Counted from the stretch's first letter, positions 35,725 through 46,679 are shown. The stretch: 64,000 nt of DNA from Bradyrhizobium sp. (GCF_030654605.1 NZ_JAURXB010000270.1:1-64000), one strand, 5' to 3'. The notes: generated by a model from the letters alone, not told the origin. Translations and numbers: made by a program.

Positions 35725-36045
35725 GTCAATTTCTCCAATAACGGGCATGATTCCAGCGCGCACGGAGAGCGATGACGCTCAACCATGTCGACGCCGAAAT
35801 TGGGAAGTGCGAGGGTTTCGGACGCAACGAGTGGTTAACGATGCGTATGCGCACAATGTTACAGGATGTTATCTAATATGTGATACCTGATAGCCGGATC
35901 GTTCGGCGCAGTTCCGCTGGCGGCATGGTGAAGTTGTGAAGCGCGGGCGTCACCACAACAGCGAGCTTCGCTGCGCTCGTCCCTCGGGTGCGTTCGTCCC
36001 ATCGACGCTGTCGCTGCACCGCATCTCAATCTTGATCGCAAGACG
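35725..36045. other. Non-coding stretch upstream of the giant repeat protein
   Basis: The promoter for the 1786-aa gene should lie here, reading leftwards. The segment near 35840-35890 is AT-richer (gtgatacctgata and neighbours) than its surroundings. No gene, RNA or long repeat was seen. Confidence 0.45.
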
Positions 36046-36072
36046 AAAACGCGGCGCCGAGACGCCGCGTTA
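36046..36072 (-). terminator. Rho-independent terminator of leuA
   Basis: Stem AACGCGGCG / CGCCGCGTT with a six-base loop lies 36 bp after the leuA stop. On the minus strand it runs into TTTTCGTCTT, a fair T-rich tail. Confidence 0.75.
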
Positions 36073-36107
36073 TCGTATGGGTCGGTCCTTGCGTCCCTTC
36101 GAGGCGC

Positions 36108-37667
<1,560 letters not shown>

Positions 37668-37733
37668 TCGGAAATTCCTTTAGCTGGTGCGCTGCTGGTC
37701 GAGCGCGGAAGGGATCTGGTGATCTCGCGCGAA

Positions 37734-37777
37734 CCCCTGAGTGCCCAGGCGCAAACCGCCCAGACGGCCCTCAGGGG
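37734..37777 (-). promoter_or_regulatory. Attenuator-like hairpin in the leuA leader
   Basis: An 8-bp inverted repeat (CCCCTGAG with CTCAGGGG) brackets a GC-rich segment that has a smaller internal pairing (GGCGG-TTTG-CGCC region). The 5' arm overlaps the last codon and TGA of the leader peptide, so a ribosome stalled at the leucine codons or released at the stop would decide whether it folds. No clean T tract follows; the mechanism (transcription or translation attenuation) is open. Confidence 0.5.
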
Positions 37778-37899
37778 CCGATAAGAAGCAGAAGCCCGCC
37801 AAGAAGCAGGGTGGGCAGTGACGCAGCCGGAATCGCCTGGGGACGGACGGCATGCGCCGCTCCCCCCTGAACTCCGTACAAACAGCTGCGAATCAGCAT
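37771..37899 (-). CDS. leuL: leuA leader peptide (leucine attenuator)
   Basis: ATG 37899 opens a 42-codon frame that ends in TGA at 37771-37773, about 100 bp before leuA. The start has an AAGGG-type site eight or so bases upstream. The C-terminal part reads TLLLGGLLLLIGP, so seven of ten residues before Ile are Leu. Concentrated Leu codons just before the stop, followed by a hairpin and then leuA, are the hallmark of a leader peptide that senses leucyl-tRNA. Comparable leaders are known upstream of leuA in rhizobia. The gene is too short for standard ORF callers. The symbol is by analogy only. Confidence 0.75.
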   Translation of the reverse strand: MLIRSCLYGVQGGAAHAVRPQAIPAASLPTLLLGGLLLLIGP

Positions 37900-38116
37900 T
37901 GCCAGACCCTTGAGAAGCGCAATCCTCGGCCAAAACCCTTGACGGTTCGTTGCCGGGACGGCGTTCCGAGGCTGTTTCTAGACGAGAAATACCGGCCGCC
38001 GCAATGCCAAAAGTTAGTCAGGTGAGCTGACCTAGTTTGGGTCCTCCCCTCTTTGCGTCCTCCCCCTGGAGGCCCTCCAAGGGGATGGGTAAGCGGAAGG
38101 CGCTCCGACCTCTCAG

Positions 38117-38196
38117 CGTCATTGCGAGCGCAGCGAAGCAATCCATTGCCTCAGCGAGAAAGAAAGATGGATTGCTTCGCTGCGCTCGCAATGACG
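38117..38196. repeat. 29-bp perfect inverted repeat (CGTCATTGCGAGCG family), copy 1
   Basis: Arms at 38117-38145 and 38168-38196 are perfect reverse complements; the outer ends read CGTCATTGCGAGCG and CGCTCGCAATGACG. A degenerate second copy is at 53699-53837. Such elements are frequent between genes in Bradyrhizobium-type genomes. Confidence 0.85.
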
Positions 38197-38285
38197 GTGA
38201 TGCATACGGGTCCACAAACACGTTCGCGCCCGCGGCGCGATGCGCCCGAGGCTTTGCTGTCGTTGGGCCCCCGGGAATTCCGAGG

Positions 38286-38398
38286 GCGCAGGGAAGACCG
38301 GGTGCGCGCTGCACCCGCGGTCTCATGTGCAAACTCGTGCAACAAAAAACGCACATGAGCATACAGGTTCAGCGGGGAACACCCGGCCTTCCCTGCGC
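38286..38398. repeat. Imperfect palindromic intergenic repeat (GCGCAGGGAAGACCGGGTG arms)
   Basis: Arms at 38286-38304 and 38380-38398 are complementary with one mismatch. Inside is a smaller pair, CTCATGTGC and GCACATGAG, so the whole can fold into a nested cruciform. The family is familiar from Bradyrhizobium-type genomes. Confidence 0.7.
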
Positions 38399-38947
38399 AA
38401 TGGCTTTACGGCTTATCTCGCGCTCACCCCGGAGTAGTGCGCTGTCTAGTCTCCGTCGCCCGGCGGAAACCGGCGCCTTTGGCCCGGTCGGGCCATCAGC
38501 GCCTCCGCCAGACTTGACGCCAGCATCGGGCGTCGGGTCCACACGATTTTGCCGTACGCTGCAATGCCGTCCGTCTGCCCGCCGTATGGTCGCTCACGGA
38601 GTTGATCCCGCCCTGCAACCACCTGCGCGCCCGACGCTGCCGCGTCCACCGCATCCCGCCCCGCGTCTCTGACGATCCGGATACGCCCCTCGAGTGGGAC
38701 GAGACAGCCGTGTATATGCACTGATTTGCGATTTCTGAAAAGCAGAATATTTTTGCAACAGGGGCTTGACATGTTTTCCGATAACCAGAAGTCGCTTGCC
38801 CGTCGGGTGGTCACACGAAGTCACACTCCCCGGCGCAAGTCCGAAAAGTGCCATAAGCAGAAATTCCGCGCTCGGACCGACTTAACGCTTGAGTATCGCC
38901 AGCATAGGTCCGAAGTTTGCCGGCGCTGCGCCCACGCAGGAGTCGCC

Positions 38948-40129
38948 ATGTGGTCTCGCTCGCTCGCCCTCGCTTTGCTCCTGCTACCCGCCCCGGCCCT
39001 GGCCGGCGTCAAGGAGAACGTCGCGGCCCTCGCTCCGCAAGGGCTTGTGCTCGTGATGGACGCCAGGGACAACGAGTTGGTGGCCCAGAACACCGATGAG
39101 CCTTTCGTCCCGGCCTCCGTCACCAAAATCGTGACGGCCTGGCTGGCGATGGAGGTCCTTGGCGGCGACTACCGCTTCAAGACCCGCTTCTACCTCGACG
39201 ACAAGCGGGTGCTCTACGTGCGCGGAGGCGGCGATCCTTTCCTGATATCGGAGGAACTGGCGCCGCTCGCGACAAAGCTGGTCGCGGCGGTCGGCAAGAA
39301 GCCGATCACCGGCATCGTGCTGGACGCGAGCTACTACCCTTCGAACCTCCGCATCCCCGGCATCGAAGACACCGACGAAGCCTACAATGCGCTGAACTCC
39401 GCGCTGGCTGTGAATTTCAACACCGTCTACGCGGTGCGCCGTGGCGACAAGGTGCGCTCCGCCGAGAAGCAGACTCCGATCACCCCGCTCGCTATCAGCC
39501 AGTTCCGGCTGCGGCGCCCTGACGGAAGCAGCCGCATCAGCCTGAGCCAGGACCCCATGGTGAGCCTGCAATATGCCGGCGAGCTGATCGCGGCGTTCAT
39601 CGGGCGGGCCGGCGGCAGGGTGAAGGGCAAGATCTCTACCGGACCCGTACCCGAGGGACTGGAGCCGGTCTACGTTCACCGACAATCGCGCACCCTTTCG
39701 GATATCCTCGTCGAGCTGCTCCGCGTATCGAACAACTACATCGCCAACCAGGTGTTCCTGGAGATCGGCGGACACCGCCTGGGCGGGCCAGTCAGCCTCG
39801 AGAAGTCGCTCCAGGTCGCGAACGAGATGCTCGCCGCGCACGGTCTCGCCGCGGCCATCCATCTCGAGGAGGGCTCGGGCATCAGCCGCAACAACCACCT
39901 TACCGCCCGCGGCCTCGCTAAAGTGCTCGAGCTCTTCGCGCCCCACGCTGACCTGCTCCGCGGCCGTGACGGCGGCACGAACAAGACCGGCACCATGGAG
40001 GGGGTCCGCACGCTCGCGGGCTATGCCGACACCTCAGGCCACGGACGGGTGCGTTTCGTGATCTCGCTCACGAGTAATGACGACGAGATGCGCTTCCGGC
40101 TGCTCCGGACTATCCAGTCCGGGCTGTAG
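38948..40129 (+). CDS. D-alanyl-D-alanine carboxypeptidase/endopeptidase, PBP4 (S13) family
   Basis: ATG 38948 begins a clear signal peptide (LALALLLLPAPALA, cleavage after residue 19-20), giving 393 aa; upstream frame is non-coding. All three penicillin-binding motifs are present: SVTK at 57-60 (nucleophile Ser57), SNN near 261 (VSNNYIANQVFLEIGG) and KTG near 346 (NKTGTMEGV). The order and the GSGISRNNHLTARGLAKVL segment fit peptidase family S13 (DacB/PBP4). It should act in the periplasm, trimming the pentapeptide side chain or cutting cross-links of peptidoglycan. At 393 aa it is shorter than E. coli DacB (~477), mainly in the inserted domain. It is transcribed alone. Confidence 0.9.
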   Translation: MWSRSLALALLLLPAPALAGVKENVAALAPQGLVLVMDARDNELVAQNTDEPFVPASVTKIVTAWLAMEVLGGDYRFKTRFYLDDKRVLYVRGGGDPFLISEELAPLATKLVAAVGKKPITGIVLDASYYPSNLRIPGIEDTDEAYNALNSALAVNFNTVYAVRRGDKVRSAEKQTPITPLAISQFRLRRPDGSSRISLSQDPMVSLQYAGELIAAFIGRAGGRVKGKISTGPVPEGLEPVYVHRQSRTLSDILVELLRVSNNYIANQVFLEIGGHRLGGPVSLEKSLQVANEMLAAHGLAAAIHLEEGSGISRNNHLTARGLAKVLELFAPHADLLRGRDGGTNKTGTMEGVRTLAGYADTSGHGRVRFVISLTSNDDEMRFRLLRTIQSGL

Positions 40130-40297
40130 CGGCTGTTTCGCCAAAGGCGCCGATGTTTCGCGGCAGTCACTTGATCAACGCCGGCTCGCAATGCGAACAG
40201 CGATCCCGAGCGTCGGATTCCCACGTTGCCCGCGAGGACATAATCGGTAATCCTGCGTCGAGCGCCCAATGACTGAAGGGGCGCGACGGAGCATGAC

Positions 40298-40651
40298 ATG
40301 ATCCTGGAATTTGTGACGTTCAAGACGCCCGCCGACTGGGACCGCGCGCGGGTGCTCGAAGATTCCAAGCATACGATTTCGAAGTGGGTGGCGAACCGCG
40401 ACCTTCTGCGCAAGCACTTCGCGTTGGGAGTTGGCACGGACGAGGGCACCAGCGCCGGAATCTACATTTGGCCGTCGGTGGAGGCCGCCAGGAAGGCGCA
40501 CAACGACGAATGGCGCGAGGCGGTCAAGACGCGTTCCGGCGGCTATCCCACGATCCAGTACTTCGACTTGTTTCTGCTGATCGACAACGAGCACCGTCAG
40601 GTCACCGAATGGGCGGCCGACGGCAAGGCGCGGGAACTCGACGCCGCCTGA
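40298..40651 (+). CDS. Small conserved protein, probable dimeric alpha/beta-barrel (monooxygenase-like) fold
   Basis: The product is 117 aa, no signal peptide. The opening strand ILEFVTFKTP, central AGIYIWPSVEAARKAH, and closing strand TIQYFDLFLLIDN resemble the ferredoxin-like alpha/beta barrel of YdhR/antibiotic-biosynthesis-monooxygenase proteins. In those, xIYxWxSxEAAxxxH is common. No cofactor is needed in that class and substrates are usually unknown. An AGCATGACATG context precedes the start; a weak GGAGC lies nearby. It stands alone between the PBP4 gene and the 390-aa gene. The fold is inference from pattern only. Confidence 0.65.
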   Translation: MILEFVTFKTPADWDRARVLEDSKHTISKWVANRDLLRKHFALGVGTDEGTSAGIYIWPSVEAARKAHNDEWREAVKTRSGGYPTIQYFDLFLLIDNEHRQVTEWAADGKARELDAA

Positions 40652-40812
40652 TCGGCGAGACGATCGCCCGCGCTTCGATACCTGAGCCGAACCGAGGCCG
40701 CCTCGATCGCCGAGCGTCGGATTTGGGGTCATGCGTCTCGCCAAGCGGTGCGTTTTCCGTTTACGGTCCAGCGAGTCGCATCCGGTGAAGCTCGGAGCGT
40801 TCGGGGACTGAC

Positions 40813-41985
40813 ATGGGAATGAAACGACATGGCGCCGCGCGAGCGACCACCCTTGCGGTCGGACTCTTGTTCACACCACCGGCCGCCATCGCCGTCGATG
40901 GGATCGTCACGACGATCGCGGCGCTGGTCTCGGCCGAGGTCGGCTATACCGGCTTCATCTCCCCCGCCATGGCTCAGCCGGGCGCACTCACGAAGGCGCA
41001 ATCGGATGCGCTCGCGGCATATGATCATGCACTGAACGGCTTCAAAGCGATCCTGCGCCAGCGGCGCGCGCAGATCGATTCGAAACAGCCGCTGCCCAAT
41101 CTGCCGGGACAAGCGCTCTACCTTGCGCGCAACAGCACGATGAGCGCCTACAAGGACCTCACCGACGTTCTTCCATCCCGAATCGGAAGGCCCAATAAAC
41201 TGGGAATCCCGCCGGCGTATTTCGATGCCGCCCTCGAACCGCTGCTCGATGAGTACGTCAGGCTTTTCGAGGTGATGCAGGCGCCGCCCGCCAACGCGCA
41301 AAAATCGGATACGCCGTTCAAGGACGTCGTCGATCTCGGAAGGGTCATTGCGCGCGCCAAGGGTCTCGGAGATGCGGATGCCGAAGCAGCAGGCCGCATC
41401 AGCCTGGGACTGTTCTTTGCCGAGACCAACGGCAACCAGACCATCGGGAATGCGCGCTCGAACAAATACAAGGGGAGCCTGCAGACAGGCCCGCCTGAAG
41501 CTGAAAACGGCCGAAGGAAGTGGGCCGCGCTGAAACCATCGATCGCATCGCTCGATCCCGGCCTGAACCTTCGCGACGACAGGGAGGAGGCACGGCTCGG
41601 CAATCTGGACCGTCGCTACAACCACTGGACCTCGGTACGGGACGCGCTGATGAACGCCCACGCCGATATTTTCCCGCAGGTCCCGGCGATCGTGAAGAGG
41701 CTGCCCGATCCGATCGATCAAATGAAGCTCTTCGAGCTGATCCAGATCATTCCCAGTCCGACCAAATCCGCGCTCCGGTCCGGCAACCCCATGAGCTACA
41801 GAGTTTCCGACCCTGTCATCATGGGATATCTGCGCAACAACAGCATGTTCGCCTATGGACGAGCCGACAGGGCAAGGACATCCGCGACCTTCCGCGAAAT
41901 TCTCGATGCAATGTGGCTGTTCAACGCCAAATTCGAAAAGGCGCTTTCGATATTCGACGAGATCAAGGCACGGTCAAAGGGTTGA
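40813..41985 (+). CDS. Exported protein with possible lysozyme/transglycosylase-like motif
   Basis: The product is 390 aa. Residues ~1-54 contain a long N-terminal export signal (TTLAVGLLFTPPAAIAVDG) and a possible cleavage after SPAMA. The mature chain is helical. GLFFAETNGNQTIGNARSNK followed by YKGSLQTGP recalls the catalytic core of goose-type lysozyme / lytic transglycosylases (Glu, then S.Y.G..Q). The C-terminus is unremarkable. Its neighbours (PBP4-type carboxypeptidase before, amidase 25 bp after) support a peptidoglycan role. The motif is weak evidence by itself, so I leave the function as probable at most. Likely co-transcribed with the amidase gene. Confidence 0.6.
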   Translation: MGMKRHGAARATTLAVGLLFTPPAAIAVDGIVTTIAALVSAEVGYTGFISPAMAQPGALTKAQSDALAAYDHALNGFKAILRQRRAQIDSKQPLPNLPGQALYLARNSTMSAYKDLTDVLPSRIGRPNKLGIPPAYFDAALEPLLDEYVRLFEVMQAPPANAQKSDTPFKDVVDLGRVIARAKGLGDADAEAAGRISLGLFFAETNGNQTIGNARSNKYKGSLQTGPPEAENGRRKWAALKPSIASLDPGLNLRDDREEARLGNLDRRYNHWTSVRDALMNAHADIFPQVPAIVKRLPDPIDQMKLFELIQIIPSPTKSALRSGNPMSYRVSDPVIMGYLRNNSMFAYGRADRARTSATFREILDAMWLFNAKFEKALSIFDEIKARSKG

Positions 41986-42009
41986 AATGGCAGGCCTCCA
42001 TCGGACATA

Positions 42010-43167
42010 ATGACCCTTGAACGTCTTGCGTCGCCATGCCGTCACGGGGCTCGAAGCGGACCACGCCGGGGGAAGCAGGAATTGCCGTCACCAGGGAGAA
42101 AATCCGCCGGCTCAGGCCTTGCCGTCCGGCCCCGTCGCCGCACCATCATCGCGGCGATAGCCGCAATGGTCCTGCTGCCGATCGAGGCCAGCGACGCGGG
42201 CTGGCTGTCGGATGTCTTCAAGGGGTCGTCAAAGGCCGACAAGAACCCCAGGCAAGCCGCCTCGCCAAACAACGCCACCGTGGCGAAGCGCGCGGCCCCG
42301 GCGAAACGGGTTACCCCGGCAGGGCGCGCTACCCCGACGGGGCGTGCCACCCTGGCGGGGCCTGCTACCCTGGCGGGGCCTGCCGTCTCACCAAAGCCCC
42401 GCAATGTCAGACTTGCCGCGCTGGGGCCGGTCTCGTTGAGCCCTTCCGCTTTCAAACCGGCAGGACCCACCTGCGATCCCGCGAAATTCCGGATCGTCGT
42501 GGATGTCGGACATACCGCCGAATCGGGAGGCGCGAACAGCGCGCGCAACGTCGCCGAGTTTCTCTACAATCATCGGCTGGCGCGGCGGATCGAGCAGACA
42601 TTGAAGGCGGACGGCTTTACCGAGACCCGGTTGCTGCTGACCGAGGGCAAGGCCAGGCACAGCCTGGTCAAGCGCGTTGCCGCGGCCAACGCTCTGCAAG
42701 CCAATCTCTTCCTGTCGATCCACCACGATTCCGTACCCGACAAATTCCTCGAGGATTGGGAATTCGAGGGCAAGAAGAGGTATTACAGCGACCGCTTCAG
42801 GGGCTATTCCGTGTTCGTCTCGCGCAAAAATCCGGACTTCAAGACGAGCCTCGCCTTCGCCGAACTGGTAGCCAAGGAAATCAAGGCCTTCGGCCTGCCC
42901 TATGCCGAGCAATACAGCCAGCCGATCATGGGCCGGCACCGGCACCCGCTGCTGAACAAGGAAACCGGCGTCTACAGCTACGACGAACTCGTCGTGCTGC
43001 GAAAAACCCGGATGCCCGCCGTCCTGCTGGAGGCGGGCTCCATCATCAACCGGGACGAGGAACTCGCGATGGACTCGCGGGAACGCCAGGATATCATCAG
43101 CACGGGTGTCACGGCAGCGGTGAAGCAATTCTGCGACCGGCGATGGGCCATCCTCGGTCCGCTCTGA
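42010..43167 (+). CDS. N-acetylmuramoyl-L-alanine amidase (Amidase_3 / AmiC family)
   Basis: The frame gives 385 aa from ATG 42010. A hydrophobic segment TIIAAIAAMVLLPIEASDA at ~48-66 is the export signal, so the real start could be nearer to it, but no better ATG with a ribosome site is seen. Residues ~85-135 are Ala/Pro/Thr/Gly-rich with short tandem repeats (GRATPTGRATLAGPATLAGP). The catalytic domain starts at FRIVVDVGHTAESGG (first Zn His), with SIHHDS (second Zn His) and VLLEAGSI (catalytic Glu). It cleaves the bond between MurNAc and L-Ala in peptidoglycan. The preceding gene ends 25 bp upstream, so an operon is likely. Confidence 0.87.
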   Translation: MTLERLASPCRHGARSGPRRGKQELPSPGRKSAGSGLAVRPRRRTIIAAIAAMVLLPIEASDAGWLSDVFKGSSKADKNPRQAASPNNATVAKRAAPAKRVTPAGRATPTGRATLAGPATLAGPAVSPKPRNVRLAALGPVSLSPSAFKPAGPTCDPAKFRIVVDVGHTAESGGANSARNVAEFLYNHRLARRIEQTLKADGFTETRLLLTEGKARHSLVKRVAAANALQANLFLSIHHDSVPDKFLEDWEFEGKKRYYSDRFRGYSVFVSRKNPDFKTSLAFAELVAKEIKAFGLPYAEQYSQPIMGRHRHPLLNKETGVYSYDELVVLRKTRMPAVLLEAGSIINRDEELAMDSRERQDIISTGVTAAVKQFCDRRWAILGPL

Positions 43168-43196
43168 CGCCGGGGCGAGTGCTCCAGCGAGCCGGA

Positions 43197-43321
43197 CCTC
43201 ATCCTGAGGAGCATCGCGGAGCGATGCGTCTCGAAGGATGGCAGCAGGTAATGTGCCAGATGGTTCGAGACGCGCGCCGGGCGGCGCAAGGGCGCCGCCA
43301 ACGCGCTCCTCACCATGAGGG
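43197..43321. repeat. Palindromic intergenic repeat (CCTCATCCTGAGGAG type)
   Basis: Begins CCTCATCCTGAGGAGC and ends CTCCTCACCATGAGGG, so the outer ends are complementary; inner GCGTCTCGAAGGATGG pairs partly with the GGTTCGAGACGC region. Typical dispersed repeat of Bradyrhizobium-type genomes, placed between amidase and serine-hydrolase remnant. Confidence 0.7.
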
Positions 43322-43396
43322 ACGGGGGTGCGCCGGGCCACGCATCGGTCCGCTCTGACGCCGGGACGCGGCGTCAGTCATCCTCGCCGATGCGCC

Positions 43397-43822
43397 TCAT
43401 TTCACCATCGCGCCATAGACGATGTCCTGGACCTGCTCGCGGTAGTATTTCCGCAATTCGCCGGGCGCCGCGGTTCCGACCACCACGACAAGGCGCTCCT
43501 TCGGATCGCAGAAGAACTGCGTGCCGTAGGCGCCGTTCCAGGAAAACTCGCCGGGGTTGCCGGGAACCGCCGACAGACCCTCGCTGGTACGGACGGCCAC
43601 GCCGAGGCCGAAAGTAAAGCCGCCGCGATGCGGCTCCACATTGGCCACGTTATTCTTGATCTCCGGCCCGAGGTGGTTGGAGATCATGTGATGCACTGTC
43701 TTCGGACCAAGCACGCGCTGGCCGTCGAGCTCGCCGCCGTTGAGCAGCATTTGGCCGAAGCGCAGATAGTCACCGACGGTGGCAAAGGCGCAGGCGCCGC
43801 CGACATCATCCTGCTCACTCGC
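43397..43822 (-). pseudogene. Serine hydrolase (beta-lactamase family) C-terminal remnant
   Basis: The frame encodes a beta-lactamase-like C-terminus: FATVGDYLRFGQMLLNGG, RVLGPKTVHHM, then EFSWNGAYGTQFFCDP, which is the usual ending of class C-like serine hydrolases, where the HxG-type triad motif becomes WNGAYGT. Coding character continues upstream to an in-frame stop at 43823-43825. The SxxK and YxN parts are absent. The fragment is 142 codons against ~400 for the family. It directly abuts the 3' end of the HdeD gene, so an insertion or deletion at ~43825 probably removed the 5' two thirds. Confidence 0.75.
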
Positions 43823-43827
43823 TCACA

Positions 43828-44415
43828 TCAGGGATGGCTGTGCTTCTTCAGCCGAAACGCCAGCGCGACGAACGTCACTCCCAGGACCACCGAATAGATG
43901 CCGATGACCCAGACCAGCGCGAGCGCGCCGGCGCCGGGGGCCAGCATCATGGCGACACCGAACAGCACCGAGATGACGCCACCGAGGATCAGCAGCCACT
44001 CGTTGTCGATCTCCTTGCGCAGCTGGATCGCGCCGATGATCTGCAGCACCCCGGTCGCGATCGCCCATCCGGCGATGAAGAACAGCAGCACGAGCGCGCT
44101 GACACCCGGCATCAGGAAGGTCAGGAGCCCGGCGGCGATCCCGAGCAGACCGACCAAAGCCAGCCACCAGCGCGGCGCCGGTGCGCCGCCGGTAACGGCG
44201 GCCATGATCGCAAGCACGCCGTCCACCAGCGCGAAGGCGCCGTAGAACAGGATCAACGTCAACAGCGTCAGGCCGGGCCAGACAAAGGCGAGCACGCCGA
44301 AAATGATCGCGGCGATGCCGCGCAACAACAGCAGCCACCAGTTTTTCGCCAGGGCATGCACCATGGCCGACCCGAGGCCGGTTCCGGATTGTCGATCAGT
44401 TTGTACCGTGGTCAT
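43828..44415 (-). CDS. hdeD: HdeD-family (DUF308) membrane protein
   Basis: ATG 44415 is chosen because hydrophilic MTTVQTDRQSG starts the known family pattern and a GGAGTG site is close upstream. The product is 195 aa with six membrane helices in three hairpins: NWWLLLLRGIAAIIFGVLAF, LLTLILFYGAFALVDGVLAI, then RWWLALVGLLGIAAGLLTFL and following. The RGIAAIIFG and LLGIAAGLL repeats are diagnostic of HdeD/DUF308. In E. coli HdeD is linked to acid resistance at high density; the biochemical role is unknown. Transcribed alone, with the stop 5 bp from the serine-hydrolase remnant. Confidence 0.85.
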   Translation of the reverse strand: MTTVQTDRQSGTGLGSAMVHALAKNWWLLLLRGIAAIIFGVLAFVWPGLTLLTLILFYGAFALVDGVLAIMAAVTGGAPAPRWWLALVGLLGIAAGLLTFLMPGVSALVLLFFIAGWAIATGVLQIIGAIQLRKEIDNEWLLILGGVISVLFGVAMMLAPGAGALALVWVIGIYSVVLGVTFVALAFRLKKHSHP

Positions 44416-44528
44416 CGGACACTCCTCTCGAATGATTGGAAGGGCGCTTGTCCAACGTATTCCACAATCGCTCAAATGCAACCCGTGGCCTCGTTGCGCT
44501 GCCTCATGCCGGTGCCGATGCGTTTGCG

Positions 44529-46679
44529 TCAGGCCGCCCTCACCGTGTCGAGGAACTTGCCGACTTCGAGCTTGAGGCGGTTGCTGTCGCCGGCAAGCGA
44601 CTGTGCCGCCGACAATACCTGCGACGAGGCCGACCCGGTTTCGCCGGCGCCGCGCTGCACGTCGGTAATGTTGGAACTGACTTGCTGGGTGCCCTGGGCG
44701 GCCTGCTGGACGTTGCGGGAAATCTCCTGCGTCGCCGCGCCCTGTTCTTCGACCGCGGCTGCAATGGTCGACGATATTTCCGACAGCCGTTCGATCGTGC
44801 CGCTTATTTCCTTGATGGCGTTGACGGATTCCTGCGTGGCGGCCTGGATGCCGGCGATCTGCTGGCCGATCTCGCCGGTGGCCTTTGCGGTCTGCTCGGC
44901 CAGGGCTTTCACCTCGGACGCAACGACCGCGAAGCCGCGGCCGGCGTCGCCGGCACGGGCTGCCTCGATCGTGGCATTCAGGGCCAGCAGATTGGTTTGT
45001 CCGGCAATGGTATTGATGAGTTCGACCACATCGCCAATCCGGCTTGCAGCCCTCGACAACTCGCTGACGCGATCGTTGGTGGTGCGGGCCTGGTCGACCG
45101 CCTCGCCCGCCATCCGCGCCGATTCCTGCACCTGACGGCTGATCTCGTTGACGGACGACGACAGTTCCTCGGTCGCGGAAGCCACCGACTGAACGTTGGT
45201 GGAGGCTTCCTCGGATGCCGCGGCGACGGCGGTGGCGACCTGCATGGAGCGATCCGCGGTCGTCGTCAGCGTGCCGGCCGAGGCTTCCAGTTCCGTTGCC
45301 GCCGACGATACGGTTTCGATGATCTCGCCGACCGCACCCTCGAAGCCGTCAGCGAGACTGACCATGTCGGAACGGCGCTGGACTGCCGCGCGTTTCTCCG
45401 TGGCTTTCAGTTCCTCGCGGTCGAAGCGAACGATGGCCTGCACCGTCTGCAGATTGCGCAGCGCCACGCCGATCTCGTCGTCACGCTCGACCGGAATCTG
45501 GCTATCGAGTTTTCCCTGTGTGATGTTCAGCATCGCGCCGTTGAGGCGTCCGATCGGCCGGACGATGGCCCGGATCGTTTGCCTGCCGAGCAGCCCGCCC
45601 AGCAGCAGGCCCGTGATCAGGAGAGCGGCAGAGATTGCGATCACAATGGAGTATTGGCGCTCGGCGGCGTCGTATTCCGCCCTGGCTTCCTTGACCTGGA
45701 TCGCCACCAGTTTATCCAGATCCTGCTTGGCCAGTGCGAACAACTCGCTGGCTTTACCTGCCAGAAGCGCGCTCGCTTCGTCATACTTGCGATCCGCGAG
45801 CAGCGCGAGCGCGGGCCTGATGGCGTTCTCGACATAACTCTTCCGCTTCGACGTGAAGCTGTCGGCGGCGACCCTCTCTTCGGGAGTAAGATTGGTGGCC
45901 ATATATGCGTTCCAGGTCCTGGAGATGGCCTCGATGTTTCCGGTGATCCTGCCGGCGATGTCGCCCACCGGCTTGCCGGCGCGGCCATTGGTGACGGCGT
46001 CGTACTGCGCCACGGTATTGTCCTTCATGCGGTCATTGATGTCGAACATCTGCGTCAGCGGCACCGCGCGGTCCTGGTAGATCGACTTCATCCGTGCATT
46101 GCTGTCCCGCGTCGCGAGAATGCCGGCAAGCCCGATGGTCAGCATGAAGAGCGCGAGGGTCCCCACCAGCGTCATCAATCTCGCATTCAGGGAGCCGGTG
46201 AAGAATGCGAGAAAGTCCAGCGGCGAGCGCCGGCGAATGATACCGGCGTCGACCCGGTAGCCTTGCGCCTTGTTCGCACGCAGCAGCGCGTACACATGTT
46301 CGGCTTCCTGCCGCTGCTCGGCGGGCAATTTGGTCCGGATCGAGGTGTAGCCGGTGACCTGCCCATTCTCCCGGATTGGAGAAGCGGTCGCCAGCACCCA
46401 ATAGAAATCGCCGTTCTTGCGGCGGTTCTTTACCGCGCCGACCCACGGCTTGCCGGCCTGCAAGGTATCCCACAAATTCTGGAAAGCTTCCGGCGGCATG
46501 TCCGGGTGACGGATGATGTTGTGCGGCTGACCCATCAGCTCCGCTTCGGCAAAGCCCGAAGCCAGAACAAACTCTTCGTTGAAATAGGTCAGTCTTCCCT
46601 TGGTGTCCGTCCGCGAAACGATCAGCGTGGCGTCGGTGATGGGATATTCGACGCTGGTGACTGGGAGATTGCTGCGCAT
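44529..46679 (-). CDS. PAS-containing methyl-accepting chemotaxis protein (Aer-like)
   Basis: ATG 46679 with GGAG upstream gives 716 aa; the frame above is non-coding. A PAS domain occupies ~15-125 ([45 protein letters not shown]), like Aer, which binds FAD or heme. Membrane helices are at ~168-189 and ~343-365, enclosing a ~150-residue four-helix sensor region in the periplasm. HAMP follows (~365-420, [19 protein letters not shown]). The signalling domain has the hairpin tip [20 protein letters not shown] and [16 protein letters not shown]. Ligand could be redox or oxygen through PAS, plus a periplasmic cue. No che genes are nearby, as is common for such orphan receptors. Confidence 0.92.
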   Translation of the reverse strand: MRSNLPVTSVEYPITDATLIVSRTDTKGRLTYFNEEFVLASGFAEAELMGQPHNIIRHPDMPPEAFQNLWDTLQAGKPWVGAVKNRRKNGDFYWVLATASPIRENGQVTGYTSIRTKLPAEQRQEAEHVYALLRANKAQGYRVDAGIIRRRSPLDFLAFFTGSLNARLMTLVGTLALFMLTIGLAGILATRDSNARMKSIYQDRAVPLTQMFDINDRMKDNTVAQYDAVTNGRAGKPVGDIAGRITGNIEAISRTWNAYMATNLTPEERVAADSFTSKRKSYVENAIRPALALLADRKYDEASALLAGKASELFALAKQDLDKLVAIQVKEARAEYDAAERQYSIVIAISAALLITGLLLGGLLGRQTIRAIVRPIGRLNGAMLNITQGKLDSQIPVERDDEIGVALRNLQTVQAIVRFDREELKATEKRAAVQRRSDMVSLADGFEGAVGEIIETVSSAATELEASAGTLTTTADRSMQVATAVAAASEEASTNVQSVASATEELSSSVNEISRQVQESARMAGEAVDQARTTNDRVSELSRAASRIGDVVELINTIAGQTNLLALNATIEAARAGDAGRGFAVVASEVKALAEQTAKATGEIGQQIAGIQAATQESVNAIKEISGTIERLSEISSTIAAAVEEQGAATQEISRNVQQAAQGTQQVSSNITDVQRGAGETGSASSQVLSAAQSLAGDSNRLKLEVGKFLDTVRAA

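Larger units (their letters stand above)
37900..38947. other. Repeat-rich intergenic region between leuA leader and the PBP4 gene
   Basis: About 1 kb without a convincing gene. It holds two separate palindromic repeats (listed separately at 38117 and 38286). Frames here are open on both strands only because the GC content is high. The leuA promoter should lie at 37900-38000 (minus strand) and the promoter of the carboxypeptidase gene at about 38700-38940, where the composition becomes AT-richer near 38725-38770. Confidence 0.6.

Noticed and set aside
30397..35775. A 1792-codon open frame on the plus strand
   Set aside because: It is the antisense of the giant repeat protein. High GC and repeated codons keep it open, the translation is Arg/Ala/Val/Gly noise without motifs, and the minus-strand product has clear Calx-beta and RTX domains.
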